A DNA stretch of 64,000 nt, taken from assembly GCA_030789695.1 (NCBI GenBank), contig CM061142.1:48487987-48551986 (forward strand). Direction: 5' to 3'. The notes beneath the pieces were generated by a model, which was given only the letters and a program-made list of their open reading frames with translations, made no database searches and was not told where the DNA came from. The position numbers and the translations under genes were made by a program. The stretch comes from Scilla litardierei (lineage: Eukaryota; Streptophyta; Magnoliopsida; Asparagales; Asparagaceae). Shown here piece by piece: positions 33,929 to 47,300 of the stretch. Positions within the stretch are counted from its first letter, which is position 1; each line of letters starts with the position of its first letter.

Positions 33929-34160
33929 GCGGGCGCGCCCGCTAGACTTAGCGGGCGCGCCCGCCCAAGGGGGGCAAGGGCGGGCCGCCCGCCCGTGCCC
34001 GCTGCAACAGCGGGCGCTGGCCCGCTGCGTGCAGCGGGCCGTGCCCGCTGCATCAGCGGGCGCTGGCCCGCTGTGCAGCGGGCCACGCCCGCTGTGCAAC
34101 GGGCCACGCCCGCTGCACACAGCGGGCCATGCCCGCTGCTGTAGCGGGTCACGCCCGTTT
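33929..34160. repeat. GC-rich palindromic minisatellite in the LTR
   Basis: Repeated GCCCGCTG and CAGCGGGC units alternate to give nested inverted repeats, such as GCGGGCGCGCCCGC. The tract is 232 bp here and 188 bp in the other LTR (40372-40559). Confidence 0.9.
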
Positions 34161-35460
34161 GCCTTTGCACATGGGCCTTTTGGCCCAGTGGGTCTAACCC
34201 ACTTCCCCTTGGACTCTTTCTGCGTTTCTGGGCTCGTTTGAGCTCCGATTTGGACGCGGTTTGAACCTGTGTTTAGACCGGGACGATCCCGTCATCCAGG
34301 TAACCTTTTCCAACAAGTTTGTTCCTACTAAATTCGTTGCAACTAATTTACAACACGTTTAGTCAAAGTTAGCATCTAATGCAACGTTGTGTCCCTATTG
34401 CTAATGCGACTAACTTTCACAACTCAGCTTGTGAATATCATCAAATGATATTTCTCTCTATTCTATATTCCTATTACTAAGATACGAATACTACTCGGTG
34501 TGAGACCCTACAGCCTGACCTTACTACAGGTTGGGGCTCGAAACCCCTAGACGACGGTCACTACGAGCAGTAGCTGTCGTCCCTGTTTCAGAGTCATCAT
34601 AACGTGATTGACCCTTTGACAAAAGTGTCATAGGGTTTGCATTGGCTGTGTCAGAGATGAATTCCGTTAGCTAAAATCCCTTCGTCAAGACTGTGTTTGA
34701 TGTTGGCCTAGGGTATGGTTTTCTGTCAACCCTATTAGACAACATTGGTCCGTATACGGCGGTCTTTATTGTATACACGTTGTACAACTTGCAACGTACC
34801 CCGGCCGAGGATTAACATAAAGACCGTACTGAGCCTATAACACTAACTTCCCTTTAATGGAAGTGACGAATCCCATCTTAGTCACTTACTCACCTTGAGA
34901 GCTTCAGGTGCAACCCAACCTAAGATCTTTCATCAGGACTGGTCCTCGAAGCTAGATCATGGGTCTAAGCCACACCGTCCGCTCACAGGTGGGTACAGAT
35001 GACTTCAGGTCTTAAGGATCAACTAACCTATCATCACCCTAGAGTTATTAAAGACAGATCATTAAAGTTAACCATTTAATAACTCTAACTTGGTCGTTCA
35101 GTGAACTCATTCTCCAATGAGCACCTGTGTCTCGTCTCCGACTTCGCTAAGTCGAATGACTATGAGATCATCATTACCCGAAGGCAAGACGAAGACACAG
35201 TGATCTATCCGATGTGTCGATATCCAGTTCTCGACACATCTATGATCACGAACCGTTTAAGACTTACGTTTCTATTCGGTCACTTACTTACTCATAATCG
35301 AGATCTCATCTAGATATGTAAGGACCTAACTATAAGTCTATGGATATTATCTAAGTATATTAATACAAATCCTTTACACTTAGAATAATACGTACCATAT
35401 ACGGTATGAACAAGACGTATAATCAAGATAAATTGCCTTATGGGCACATATCTTCCTACA

Positions 35461-35474
35461 TCTCCCACTTGCAC
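35461..35474 (-). other. polypurine tract of the gag-only copia element
   Basis: The minus strand reads GTGCAAGTGGGAGA, directly before the LTR start TGTAGG, as is usual in copia elements. Confidence 0.88.
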
Positions 35475-36702
35475 TTAGGCTATTTATCTCGGTATCTCAT
35501 GCCGTTATAGCATATCAGTCACTTTGACATTTGATATGACAAACCTAAGAATGGTACTACTAATAAGTATCTACAACGAAGTTTAATGGATTGAAATTAC
35601 ATCTCTTGATCACACAGCGTTGATCCTTTGAAAAAATGATCTGGATCAATTTTCCTAACTTCGTATAGCTAACAGTCAGCGTATACGATTTAGATGTGGG
35701 GTCTAACATTTTTCGTAAGTCAGTTTTAGCACACTTCACTTTATTGTGTCAATATGTCAGGTACATATTTGACACCCTAAGTCTCTATATATATATAATT
35801 AAATCAAAACAATTTTGACTTAATGATTTATATAGAAGATTCATTAAAGTGAAAAATCCTTTTTACTTAGTCCGGAAAAACGGAACTAAGCATACTTACT
35901 TGCTCCCACTGACTTTGAGAATTACCTGGTTAAATTACTTCAACATAATAACTAAATCATATTTAGATTTATGTGCAAAAATAACCTTTTGGTAAGTGCC
36001 TTAGATGGAATGTACAAGTGTCAGATTCGGTTTGACGAATGAGTCAAGTCAAGATCGTTTTAAGGAATCTTGACATTGACTCGTTCAATCAAAACGTTCT
36101 ACACTGTACTAATTCCTTTAACCACATTTAGTATTAACTCTTTTAATAACTAAACGCAGATAATCACGAGTTAAACTTGATATGCGTATTTACTGTGATT
36201 GCACACAATTTATACGCCCCCTGGAACCTATACTTAACTACTGATTGACTTCAGACATTTAGTCAGCTTCAAAATCAATATTATCGAAGCTCAACACCAT
36301 TATTCGAAAATATACGCAACCATTACAGAAAAGCCACATCCACAGAATTTTAAGCCAATTCAATTTCAATTGCAACATACGAGACATCCATTCCAAAACA
36401 ACGGGTTCATAAAAGGAACCTTAATTTGTTTATCAAAATAAACCTTGAGTGCAAAGCACTCATTCATTGTTTTCGATCCTTAAAGATGATACATTTTATT
36501 CAAATAAGAAAAATATCATCTCCATCACGATCATCGTCTCCAGAAGTCTTTGAGCGGTCCCAGCAGCAACTGTTGCTTTGATTACCGACCGATCTCCGTA
36601 CTTCTCCAATCTCCAGTTCTTATCAGCCACCTGTATACAGTACACAGATGTCTATAAGTATCTCATACTATATGAATGGAAATAATTGCATTTAATTGAA
36701 TT
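35475..36702 (-). other. 3' untranslated region of the gag-only element
   Basis: These are AT-rich, non-coding bases between the gag stop and the PPT, where pol would lie in an autonomous copia element. No protease, integrase or RT motif is visible in any frame. Confidence 0.75.
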
Positions 36703-37527
36703 TTAATTTGTACCTGAGGTGGAGGCATCAGTATGCCCCTTCTTCTTCTCTGCAAGATAGATCTTGCAGTTCCTCTTCCAGTGGCCAATCTTGTGGCAAT
36801 GGAAGCACTCAGATTTCGACGGGGCCCCTTTGTTCTTCTTCTTCCCATTCTTAGCCTTCGCAGGTTGTGGGACCTGCCTCTTCTTTCCTTTGCCTTTCGG
36901 CTGGTCGGAAGTAGCAGAGCCAACAACCAGTGCAGCCGGCTTCTTATGAATCTCCTCAAACTGCCGGAGCATATTGAGGAGACCCGGAAGATCCGTCTCA
37001 AGGCTGTTCATTATAAAGCCAGTTATAAAAGGCTTGAAATCGGGAGTCAAAGACTTTAGGATAATGTCCGTGGACATCTCATTGTCCAGGACAAATCCTA
37101 ACTGGGCGGCGTCCTCCACGTACCCGATCATCTTGATAACATGATCTTGTACGGGTTCCGTCCCCATCTTGGTGCCCCAGAGGTTGCTAGTGGCCTCGAA
37201 CTTGGCAGCTCTTGATCGCTTGCCATACAACTCTTGTGCGTTGAGGAGCATGCTTTGAACATCCATATGTTCATGCTTCCTCTGCAACTCGTTGGTCATC
37301 GAAGCCAGAGTAAGGCACCTGGCCTTCTCTGCATCCCTCTGGTACAATTTGTAGGCTTCCTTTTCCTCGTGGGTCGAATCTTCATCCGGCTTATCTGGAG
37401 CGTCCTCGAACAGTACGTATCCTATTCCGGCTAGGGAAAGGACCAACTTGATGTTCCTAAGCCAGTCTTTGTAGTTCGTTCCATCCAGCACGTTCTTTTC
37501 AACCATGTATCTAAGTCCCGAATCCAT
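36703..37527 (-). CDS. gag: Gag of the gag-only copia element, intact
   Basis: 274 codons from the ATG at 37525-37527 to the stop at 36703-36705. The N-terminus (LDGTNYKDWLRNIKLVLSLA) and centre (ELYGKRSRAAKFEAT, then LPGLLNMLRQFEEIHKKPAA) are of the copia gag/UBN2 type. A basic segment and one CCHC knuckle, C-F-H-C-H-K-I-G-H-W-K-R-N-C, follow near residue 240. Gag binds element RNA and forms particles. The frame ends just after the knuckle in a Ser/Thr-rich tail, where autonomous copia elements continue into protease. It has no internal stop in spite of the surrounding decay, which fits recent activity. No neighbouring gene belongs to it. Confidence 0.92.
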   Translation of the reverse strand: MDSGLRYMVEKNVLDGTNYKDWLRNIKLVLSLAGIGYVLFEDAPDKPDEDSTHEEKEAYKLYQRDAEKARCLTLASMTNELQRKHEHMDVQSMLLNAQELYGKRSRAAKFEATSNLWGTKMGTEPVQDHVIKMIGYVEDAAQLGFVLDNEMSTDIILKSLTPDFKPFITGFIMNSLETDLPGLLNMLRQFEEIHKKPAALVVGSATSDQPKGKGKKRQVPQPAKAKNGKKKNKGAPSKSECFHCHKIGHWKRNCKIYLAEKKKGHTDASTSGTN

Positions 37528-39415
37528 TCTGTATTTTATAGATACTATAGTTAGTAAATGTTCGTAGTATAGTTTTAATGGTTTTAATAAAACTATATTC
37601 TCCCACTAAATTTATTTAAAGCCATAATAATAAACAATTTATTATAAAATAATATTTGTGAGAGAGGGATCCGACTACCCTGAGTCTGACAACCTTGAGT
37701 GTATCTCAACAAGTTGTCCGACTCTGCAGTCGGTAGACGAACTCGTCGTCAATCATATTTACTATGATTCCCTATCGATTTTTACCCCTAGTCATTTGTG
37801 ATCATGAGTGTGCTCAACCGGATCACAATGGCTAGCCTAGTCGGACCCTTGTTTTCGTGTCTAGCCTGACTTGCCCCTTTGCTCGGTGTATGCACGACGC
37901 GCCGGTTTGGGTCAGGTCTTAGACTACATTCTTGGTTAGACTTACGCCGAAGCTCGAGGGATGAGACAACGGTTTCAGTCTGGTTAAGATGTCAATCAAG
38001 AAATCGGTTTCTATAAGATTGACATGTCACGGCTTGAGTGTAGCTCAACAACCGGAACATGTTTCTTACAACCAACTCCTAAAACAAGGAGGGCTACGAT
38101 TTATCTTGAACAAGATTATTATCGTATTGACTTAGGTATAATCGATGGACTTACATAGTCATGAATCGACTCCTTGCGGTCCAGCGGACGCGGCCAGGGA
38201 ATTGACTAAGCCAGGACCACTTGTTACCCAGTCTAGCTAGGTTGGTCCAAAAACTTTAGCCAAGCACATTGACCGACATCATGATCCATTGAAGGAGTTG
38301 TCATCAATCTTATGTTTTCCAAACAACTAAATGGCTTTTAATTAAAAGAACTAGTTAATCCTTATCAACTAGTGGATCCTAAAAATTCAAAATTTTTTGG
38401 ATTGGTTGAACATCTTTTATTAAGTCCTTATCAACTATAAGGTTCTACGTTCAACTTACTACCCCAATCTTATTAGGATTTTAATAAAACAATTCAACAT
38501 TTTGTCTTTTATGAAAATCATTATTTAAACGATTTAATGAAATGATTTACAAACAAGGGGACTACCCTAATCAGGTATTAGGTTCAATGTTGTTTTGTTT
38601 TATTAAACATAACATGTCACTATCATGTTTTAATGGCTAACCTAACAAGGTTTGTGTATACGTTATACAACATGAAATGAAAACTAACTTTATCCGCATA
38701 AAAGAAAGTTTCATTTTTAGTGACATATAAAAGGTATTTGCAAGTTTAAAAAATTATCTATATAATACAAACATGCAAATCTAAATTTTAACACTTAAAA
38801 TCAAAGATTAAAAAATTTTAAAGTCTTCATAAAATTTTATCGCATAAAACTAGGTCGTTCAAAATTATCTAATAATTTTAAACCTAGGCCTTAAAAATAT
38901 TAACCTTACTTCTAAAATTAAAATGTCACAAAATAATTTTAGAAACCTATATGTAACAAAAAGAAAATAATTTATGCTTCATCTCATGAAATAAAATCAT
39001 TTCTATACTTACATATATTTAAAATAATTTTAAAACTCTTTTTAAAAATTTTAGAAATCACTTAGAAGCTTTCAAATAAAGTTTTAAAAGATTTCTAACT
39101 TTATGTAACTAAAGAAAAATTCTTAAATTTCAAAAATAAAATTTTTCTAAAGATTACATAAACATTAAATACTCTTTTAAAATTTTTAATGTCTCATAAA
39201 AATTTAATAAAGTATTTAAAATAAAAGAGACTACCTTTAGATTTATCGCATAAAAATAATTTTGTCCCAAAAATAATTTTCCGTGTTGCAACAAATTAAT
39301 TTTTGAAACACAAAATATTTTCAAAACTAATTTAACATAAAGCTAAAAGGTTTTGAACATGCAGGCTAAGCATTTTTAACTATTTAAAAGTCGCTATAGT
39401 AGATCTATAGCATAA
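37528..39415 (-). other. long 5' leader of the gag-only element
   Basis: 1.9 kb lie between the PBS and the gag ATG and hold no convincing ORF. The part near 38154-38306 is the block shared with the tandem array; the rest is very AT-rich. Confidence 0.7.
38154..38306. other. leader block shared with the Ty3/gypsy tandem array
   Basis: It contains CTTGCGGTCCAGCGGAC, TTGACTAAGCCAGGACCACT and AAGCACATTGACCGACATCA. It aligns in the same orientation with 28845-28993 and 43580-43730, and lies downstream of the PBS in both element types. Confidence 0.75.
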
Positions 39416-39431
39416 CCTGGCTCTGATACCA
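39416..39431 (-). other. primer binding site, tRNA-iMet type
   Basis: The minus strand reads TGGTATCAGAGCCAGG, complementary to the 3' end of initiator tRNA-Met, 1 base from the LTR. Confidence 0.93.
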
Positions 39432-39432
39432 C

Positions 39433-41858
39433 TGTTGGGGTTTTGGCGGACCCCCAGAGCTCGGATCCGTATCCGTCCTAAGTCGGACGGACCACGGAGG
39501 CACAAAAGCGCAGCGGAAAAACTAGAAATCGAAATTTCTACACTAGCTAAACTATTTAGCTAGGCTCTGGGGAGCCAGAACCTAGCCCGATCTATGCCGA
39601 CTTGGAGTGGGTCTGACCACTCCAAGAAGGATCTACACTAAGCGACTAATTAAAAATTACGCTAAAAAACGCTTAACCACATACCCGGAATCTTGGCCCT
39701 GGAGCAGGCAAGATGTACCGCACCGTCTTGAGAAGCTCCTCATAGCCGAGCCGCGTTGACCCGATCTCCCTGAGCCGCCTCGCACCCTCGCACCGATCCG
39801 CCCGAGCCGCTTTCGCCTCCGAGCCGATCACACGCGGTAGAAAGTTTCACTTGAGAAGAACCCGCGTCTTAGACGTCCGGATCAGATCCAAACCCCCTTC
39901 GTAGTCGTGCTAGGACTACTCCGGAGAATAGGAAAATTAGAGAGAGAGATTTAGTCGCCGATCGAGCCTGCTCTAAAATTCTGGAGCTACTCGATCGTTG
40001 ACTGGTGTGTTTTTCAACGAGGAGAGTGCACCCCTATTTATATAGGGAGTGAGCACTCACACTCTCGTTGCGGGCAATGTGGGACAATCCACATGAAGAG
40101 AAAATTCAATTAAGCCATTTGGCTTAATTTCAATTTTAAAGTTAGCCTTTCACAAAGTCAAACTTTAACTAATTAATTCTCCTCGCATACTAAACTTCAG
40201 ACACCAAACAAGCTATCAATCAGAAAAGCTTGGGATGGTGAACGCGTAGGAACTGACGGTGACGAATTTCGACTTCGTTTGACCCCTCAAACAATTGCTC
40301 AAAGTTTAGCAATTTACACAAAATTCGTAGCCGTCATTAGGGTTTACAAAAAACCTAATTTGACTTAAGTTGCGGGCGCGCCCGCTAGACTTAGCGGGCG
40401 CGCCCGCCCAAGGGGGGCAAGGGCGGGCCGCCCGCCCGTGCCCGCTGCAGCAGCGGGCGCTGGCCCGCTGCGTGCAGCGGGCCGTGCCCGCTGCATCAGC
40501 GGGCGCTGGCCCGCTGTGCAGCGGGCCACGCCCGCTGCTGCAGCGGGTCACGCCCGTTTGCCTTTGCACATGGGCCTTTTGGCCCAGTGGGTCTAACCAC
40601 TTCCCCTTGGACTCTTTCTGCGTTTCTGGGCTCGTTTGAGCTCCGATTTGGACGCGGTTTGAACCTGTGTTTAGACCGGGACGATCCCGTCATCCAGGTA
40701 ACCTTTTCCAACAAGTTTGTTCCTACTAAATTCGTTGCAACTAATTTACAACACGTTTAGTCAAAGTTAGCATCTAATGCAACGTTGTGTCCCTATTGCT
40801 AATGCGACTAACTTTCACAACTCAGCTTGTGAATATCATCAAATGATATTTCTCTCTATTCTATATTCCTATTACTAAGACACGAATACTACTCGGTGTG
40901 AGACCCTACAGCCTGACCTTACTACAGGTTGGGGCTCGAAACCCCTAGACGACGGTCACTACGAGCAGTAGCTGTCGTCCCTGTTTCAGAGTCATCATAA
41001 CGTGATCGACCCTTTGACAAAAGTGTCATAGGGTTTGCATTGGCTGTGTCAGAGATGAATTCCGTTAGCTAAAATCCCTTCGTCAAGACTGTGTTTGATG
41101 TTGGCCTAGGGTATGGTTTTCTGTCAACCCTATTAGACAACATTGGTCAGTATACGGCGGTCTTTATTGTATACACGTTGTACAACTTGCAACGTACCCC
41201 GGCCGAGGATTAACATAAAGACCGTACTGAGCCTATAACACTAACTTCCCTTTAATGGAAGTGACGAATCCCATCTTAGTCACTTACTCACCTTGAGAGC
41301 TTCAGGTGCAACCCAACCTAAGATCTTTCATCAGGACTGGTCCTCGAAGCTAGATCATGGGTCTAAGCCACACCGTCCGCTCACAGGTGGGTACAGATGA
41401 CTTCAGGTCTTAAGGATCAACTAACCTATCATCACCCTAGAGTTATTAAAGACAGATCATTAAAGTTAACCATTTAATAACTCTAACTTGGTCGTTCAGT
41501 GAACTCATTCTCCAATGAGCACCTGTGTCTCGTCTCCGACTTCGCTAAGTCGAATGACTATGAGATCATCATTACCCGAAGGCAAGACGAAGACACAGTG
41601 ATCTATCCGATGTGTCGATATCCAGTTCTCGACACATCTATGATCACGAACCGTTTAAGACTTACGTTTCTATTCGGTCACTTACTTACTCATAATCGAG
41701 ATCTCATCTAGATATGTAAGGACCTAACTATAAGTCTATGGATATTATCTAAGTATATTAATACAAATCCTTTACACTTAGAATAATACGTACCATATAC
41801 GGTATGAACAAGACGTATAATCAAGATAAATTGCCTTATGGGCACATATCTTCCTACA
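39433..41858 (-). repeat. 5' LTR of the gag-only copia element
   Basis: 2426 bp, nearly identical to 32990-35460 apart from the shorter GC palindrome tract. The TATA box is at 40035-40044. Confidence 0.94.
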
Positions 41859-44337
41859 AAACCCATACCCTCAAACAAGTGTTCCTAAATAAATCATCAC
41901 TTCTCGTCTCGTCACTGAATAATGTTACGACTAGAATGTATCCTGAACTCAAATACAGGTCCAATACTTTCTCTCTATCTTTTTTTTCTACCTCATAATC
42001 CTTGTCTTACACAATTAATACTCTAAACAAGGCAACCTCGGAAGGAAAATACAAACTATCCTCAACCAATATCTCTTACAAATTTCCTTGTTCCTTCGCT
42101 CATCAATGTTATTAAGACAGTAACATCTTTTTGGGGGTCTATAACGTACGATACTCTCTACACCAAAGTTCTCCAAAAGTTGTACATTCTCATAGGTTGT
42201 CCATCCGTAATGTATTCTAACTTGTAGCACTAGCACTTTAATTGTGACATCCACAAATCCCAACTCTAATCTTATTCTTTAATTAACCCATTGGTATAAT
42301 GGTGCTATACCAATTACTAACATAAGATGACAAGTACAAATACGCCTAGTATACATCATCGTCTACTACCAACATTTATCAGGCTCCCAACTCATTCTTC
42401 ATCATGACAGCTCATAAATTTAAGTACTCTAATTAACAAATTATGAAATCTCATCTCACCATTTCTTATTTATCCCAAGCAACTTAGGTCAAATTACGCC
42501 ACTGTCTCTTTTGTATCAACATGTAATATTATTCTTGACGTTTCTATCGTTGACCTATATGATGAAATCTTGTTACTTCAAATTTCATTAGCATGATCAC
42601 CATAGATCATATTATAGCTTTATTTACTCTTATCTGTTACTCATTTGAACTTCAAATCTGTAACGTACTCATCTTCCTGTGCACTACTTATAGTATAGAA
42701 TCCTATTGAAGCCATAATGTGTGGGTATATCCAGATGTGAAATATAACTTTGAAAACATCATTCTATTTATCCTATCGTAAACCATTAATATAACTATAC
42801 CTTACATCATCTCAAACTACTCTTATCCGTAATTATTAATTACTTAATAACAATAATCATATCTATCAACATAACGCATAACAAAATTTCAATACTGCTG
42901 ATGATAGAAATAAAAGTAGGAGTAAACCCCTTTTTTTAGAAATGGTTATAATGCAAATTTAAAACTAATCTTGCTAAAGTGGTATCAAGTAAATGGACGT
43001 ACTAATGTGGTCACCAAGAGATAGTGTAGGATATCAAACTGTTTGATGTAACGAATCAAGTTTGTGATGAATGGGTTCAGGTGAGGCAAGGATATGGAAT
43101 TAGCTTGATCAGAAAGATGATCTTACAGGTGCAAGAAGTAAGAACAGCCATGCATATACAAGTGGAAGGTAAAATACTGGTGGCTGCTCAAGTGTGGTAA
43201 GAAAAGTGCATGTAATGCATAAAGTAAAGGCGACGGTGCAAGTGCAAAAGTAACAACGGTGGCATGGTGTATGAATGATTAAATGGGAGAGTGGGGGATA
43301 TGTGTAAAAATGTGACAATATCCTAATAACGTATATAAGGATAGTGAATAGGTGGTATGAGTTAAAATAGTAGATAAGCAATTGACGAAAGAGTCATGAG
43401 TGTAGTGTTTGTTTCGTAAATGGAGATAGATTTTTTTATATTAATTTTTTTTAAAAGTAAAAATACGATGAATACAGAACTAATACACGGAAATAGGTGA
43501 AGTTTTATCTAGCATAAAAAGTATTAGTATATGGCCGGTTGTTTGAAATCTGTTGCAGTATAGTAAGAAGAACGTCATACATAATCATGAATCACGTCCT
43601 TGCGGTCCAGCGGACACGACCAGGGAAGTGACTAAGCCAGGATCACTTACCCCAAGTCTAGCGAGGGTGATCCAACAAACTTAGCCGAGCACATTGACCG
43701 GATCATGGTCCATTGGAGGAAGCTCATCATTTAAATGGGTGCCATTAAAAAAAAAATTTAAGGAAAAAGATTGTCATACGTAGAAAGTAAAATACGTGGT
43801 ATAGATTAGAAATCATTAAAATTTAGTGACTAAAATTGTCAGCGAAGGAAACTCAAAATCAAATAATAATTTTAAGTCAGTTGAAAAATATGAGGCCTAT
43901 GTAAAAGAAATTTTTTTAAAAAAGAGGTTAAATTGGGCGAGAAATTCCATAAAAGGACATTGACAGTAAAATCAGTATAGTTTTGTGGATGATTAAAAGA
44001 GATAATGATGGCTGTAAGGAAGATGACGTAGGTCGAGAGCAAGGATTGGAATCGGATGATCAAATGTGAGTATGGGTAGGAAATGACTTGTGAGAAGCCT
44101 ACAATAGATTCCTAAGTTCAACAATGGAATATAAAATGAAGGGGGATTACAATTCAAGGATATACTGATTTGGTTGACTAAGGGTCAGGAAACTTAGGAC
44201 TAGGGTTTTCTAATGAAGTTGATCGGTGTAGAAGATTATAGGGCAAGTGTTGGTTGAGTGCCAAGATTGTAATATTATCTACGCTATTTTAAAGTATTTT
44301 GCATGAGCAGAGACCTGCATGGGCCACCACTAAAACC
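41859..44337 (-). other. second internal region of the array, PBS-side part
   Basis: It begins with the second AAACC and continues the match to 27133-29600. It is non-coding. The shared leader block is at 43580-43730 and the PBS at 44314-44329. Confidence 0.85.
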
Positions 44338-47300
44338 TGTCACGCCCCGCTTCCCATTAGGCTTGAGAGCGAGGACGCGAACGGGCCCGCTTATGCAAGG
44401 AGGAGGTACTTTTGCTTTTCTCTCTTCCTTGACTTAACACAATAAGCGTCTGTGTGAAATACCGCAGGTTCTTGCTTGCATTACTTAAAAACAACACAGA
44501 TAAAAAAACATTATTACAATCTCAAATGTCTCAACGGTATTACAACAATGTAGAAAAGAGGAGTGGGTCTTATGACCCGTACAATAAGTGAAAAGAAGTG
44601 CAATGAAAGTTCTTGGTCCACTGATTCAGCTATCTCAGCTAGTCCTCCTGGTAACCTGTCTCGTAACCTGACATACATTCAAACAACATGAATGTATGTC
44701 GGCAAGGGTCTGTAAGTAGATGTCAGATGACCCAAGGCAAGATATATATAACAAGTTATATATATGGCAGTTTTACAGCAGTTAAAAGAATTTACACTAG
44801 CATGTATTTCAATGAACTGAAGCAGTTAAAACAATTATGAAAAATTACACTAGCATGGTAGTTAAAGCAACAAGGTACATTAGCATGGTAGTTCAGTAAT
44901 AAATATTGACATGGCAGTTGAGTAATGTAACATCAGTCTGTAATTAAATTTCTTTTTCAATTATTTGACTGTGTGTGCAAGTCCGTGAATAAGATTCCCG
45001 CCGTTAGACGAATAGTAAATAAATACACCTTCAAGTGCCCTCGAAGGCGATTCGTTTACTACCGGCTAGTGCCCGGGAACCAACCCCACCCACGTGTATT
45101 TCCTGAATAACGTGCCAGGATGCTAATCCGTCATATACTGAAACACGAGTCCAGACTAGTCGCATGTGACGTAATCACATGTGACCGACGAGATTAACTA
45201 ATAGCCAATGGCAGTAACATCTGGTAGCCAACGGCAACTGGTAGCCAACGGCATGTAACATCGGTAGCCAACGGCATGTAACATCGGTAGCCAACGGCAT
45301 GTAACATCGGTAGCCAACGGCATTTAACTACGGGAGCCAACGGCATTTAACTACGAGAGCCAACGGCATTTAACATTCTATGAGTATCAACAGTTCTAAA
45401 ATTAACCATATATGTCCAGAAACATTACTATTCACAATGTGTGTTTCATTTTGATTGTTAAGGGGTCCACACTCACACACACGAGTTTAATGTCTAGCAT
45501 TTCAAAAAATGTGTTTGTGTTAGCAATTAAGTGTACATCATCAGATATCACAAAACATAAAATAACTGCACGCTTGCCTGACTGGGATAGTTTGGGTTGT
45601 CCGAGTAACGGTAGGAAAGGACACGACGTATCTGCGTCATTAAATAATAACATTTATTATAATTAACGAAAAGTGCTAAAAATGAGAATTAACTAATTGG
45701 ATTAGAAAGTTAATTATTCTAGTTATTGTTTTAAATTAAGATATATCAAATTATATGTCGTTAGATTCGTTTTGATGGGTATTACTTAATGGTGATACTG
45801 GTTCACTATTTTGGCTACACAAATTAAGAAATCAATTTTATTGCGAATTAAGCACACAATTAAGTTAAGCCCTAATGTGGGTTCGCCTAAGTTATTGGGT
45901 TTGCTGGCTAGGGTGGCGGTTATATATGGTTATATAAACAGTGCACGTCTTATTTTATTCTAGTTTTATTACTCTAACATTATTTACAACTTACAACATG
46001 CTGAAATAAGTGTTAACATTTAAATACACTAATTACAACTAACTAAATTTAATTAGGCTAATAGCATGGTTTAACACGGTACAAAATATTACTATCTACA
46101 ACACCTACTATTACTAAGGGGTAAAAGTTAACATGATATTTTTCTAACCCTATCTACCATCATTTAATACACAACCATACTATTGCTAATGCTGTCTAAG
46201 GATAAGTATAAAATAGCATGTTATTATTCTCTCTCTTTAACTCTCTTCATATCCTCTTACTGTCCTCCTTTCTCTCTGTCTTTCATTTACTCCCTTCCTA
46301 TCTCTGTTTCTCTGTCATCTCTTATCTTTTTATTTCTCTTTTTTTTTGTGTTTTCATTCCCGTTTGCAGCAAGCAAGGAAACCACGCACAGGGGAGATGG
46401 GGACTTACTCGCGCAAGGGGAGGGGACGACGGCGGACGGGCGGCTTCACGGCGGCAGGCGGTGGCCTCCGGCGACCGACGCGCGCGCAGGTGGCCGGCGG
46501 GTAGGCGGTCCGGCGGGCGTGGGCTGGTGGCAGGCGGTGCGCGCGGATGGAGGATGAGGGGGCCGGCCAATGAAGGGAGGGGGAAGGAGGAGGAAGGGAA
46601 GGAATTTGAGGGTTTGTTGGGTTTAAATCTGGAATTATTTTCAGATTTGAGGTGATCTAGGGTTTGATTTTGTGTTCTTGAATCTGAACTAATTCTGAAA
46701 TATCTTCAGATTTGGATTCCTTTGTTTTCTCCTCTTTGTTTTGAGTTTGGGGATTTGATTGAATTTGTTGGAGGGATGATTTGTTTGAGGGATTTGTGTT
46801 GGGAAGATGATGGATTTCGAAAGAATTTTGGCTTGGAGAATTTGGTTGCAGGGAGTTGTTTGCAAGATATTAGCACTGAGGAATACGGTGAGTTTGCAGA
46901 TGATTTTGGGTGAAGTGGGTTCTTGGTTGTCCGATGAAAAGGCAGATGAAGATGTCGCCTTAAGAAAGATTCAGCAGGGGAACCATGTCTCCAATTTGTC
47001 AACGAGAATTAATTGGGTTAGGTTAGTGATTAGGATAGACTTAAAAGATGTTTGTTGAATGAAATGAGGGAATGCATCTGCCTAGCCTAACGTATACGAC
47101 TTCTCCTCTCAAAATCTAAACGTGTTTGTTGAAAGAAGGGATATTTAATTAGTTAATTAAATTATAAAATGTAATTATAAATTACCAAAAGTAATTAGTA
47201 AGAATAACAACATTAATTAGCAAAATAATTAAATTAAAGTTTTTAGTTAAATGTGATAGTTAATTAACGTCGAAACGGTAAAAACGGAAATACAGAGTCG

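Larger units (their letters stand above)
32990..35460 (-). repeat. 3' LTR of the gag-only copia element
   Basis: Minus-strand start is TGTAGGAAGATATG and end is CCAAAACCCCAACA. It holds a GC-rich palindrome tract (33929-34160) and a TATATAAATAG box (33592-33601). It is longer than its partner because of extra palindrome units. Confidence 0.94.
32990..41858 (-). mobile_element. gag-only Ty1/copia retrotransposon (TR-GAG type)
   Basis: LTRs at 32990-35460 (2471 bp) and 39433-41858 (2426 bp) are nearly identical. The duplication AAACC is at 32985-32989 and 41859-41863. The tRNA-iMet PBS is at 39416-39431 and the PPT at 35461-35474. The internal 4 kb hold one intact gag and no pol. This matches the described class of terminal-repeat elements with only a gag gene, which must borrow pol from a partner. 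It is the most deeply nested element in the window and so one of the youngest. Confidence 0.92.

Noticed and set aside
35101..35313. 70-codon ORF repeated at 41499-41711
   Set aside because: It is LTR sequence of the gag-only element present twice because LTRs are duplicates.
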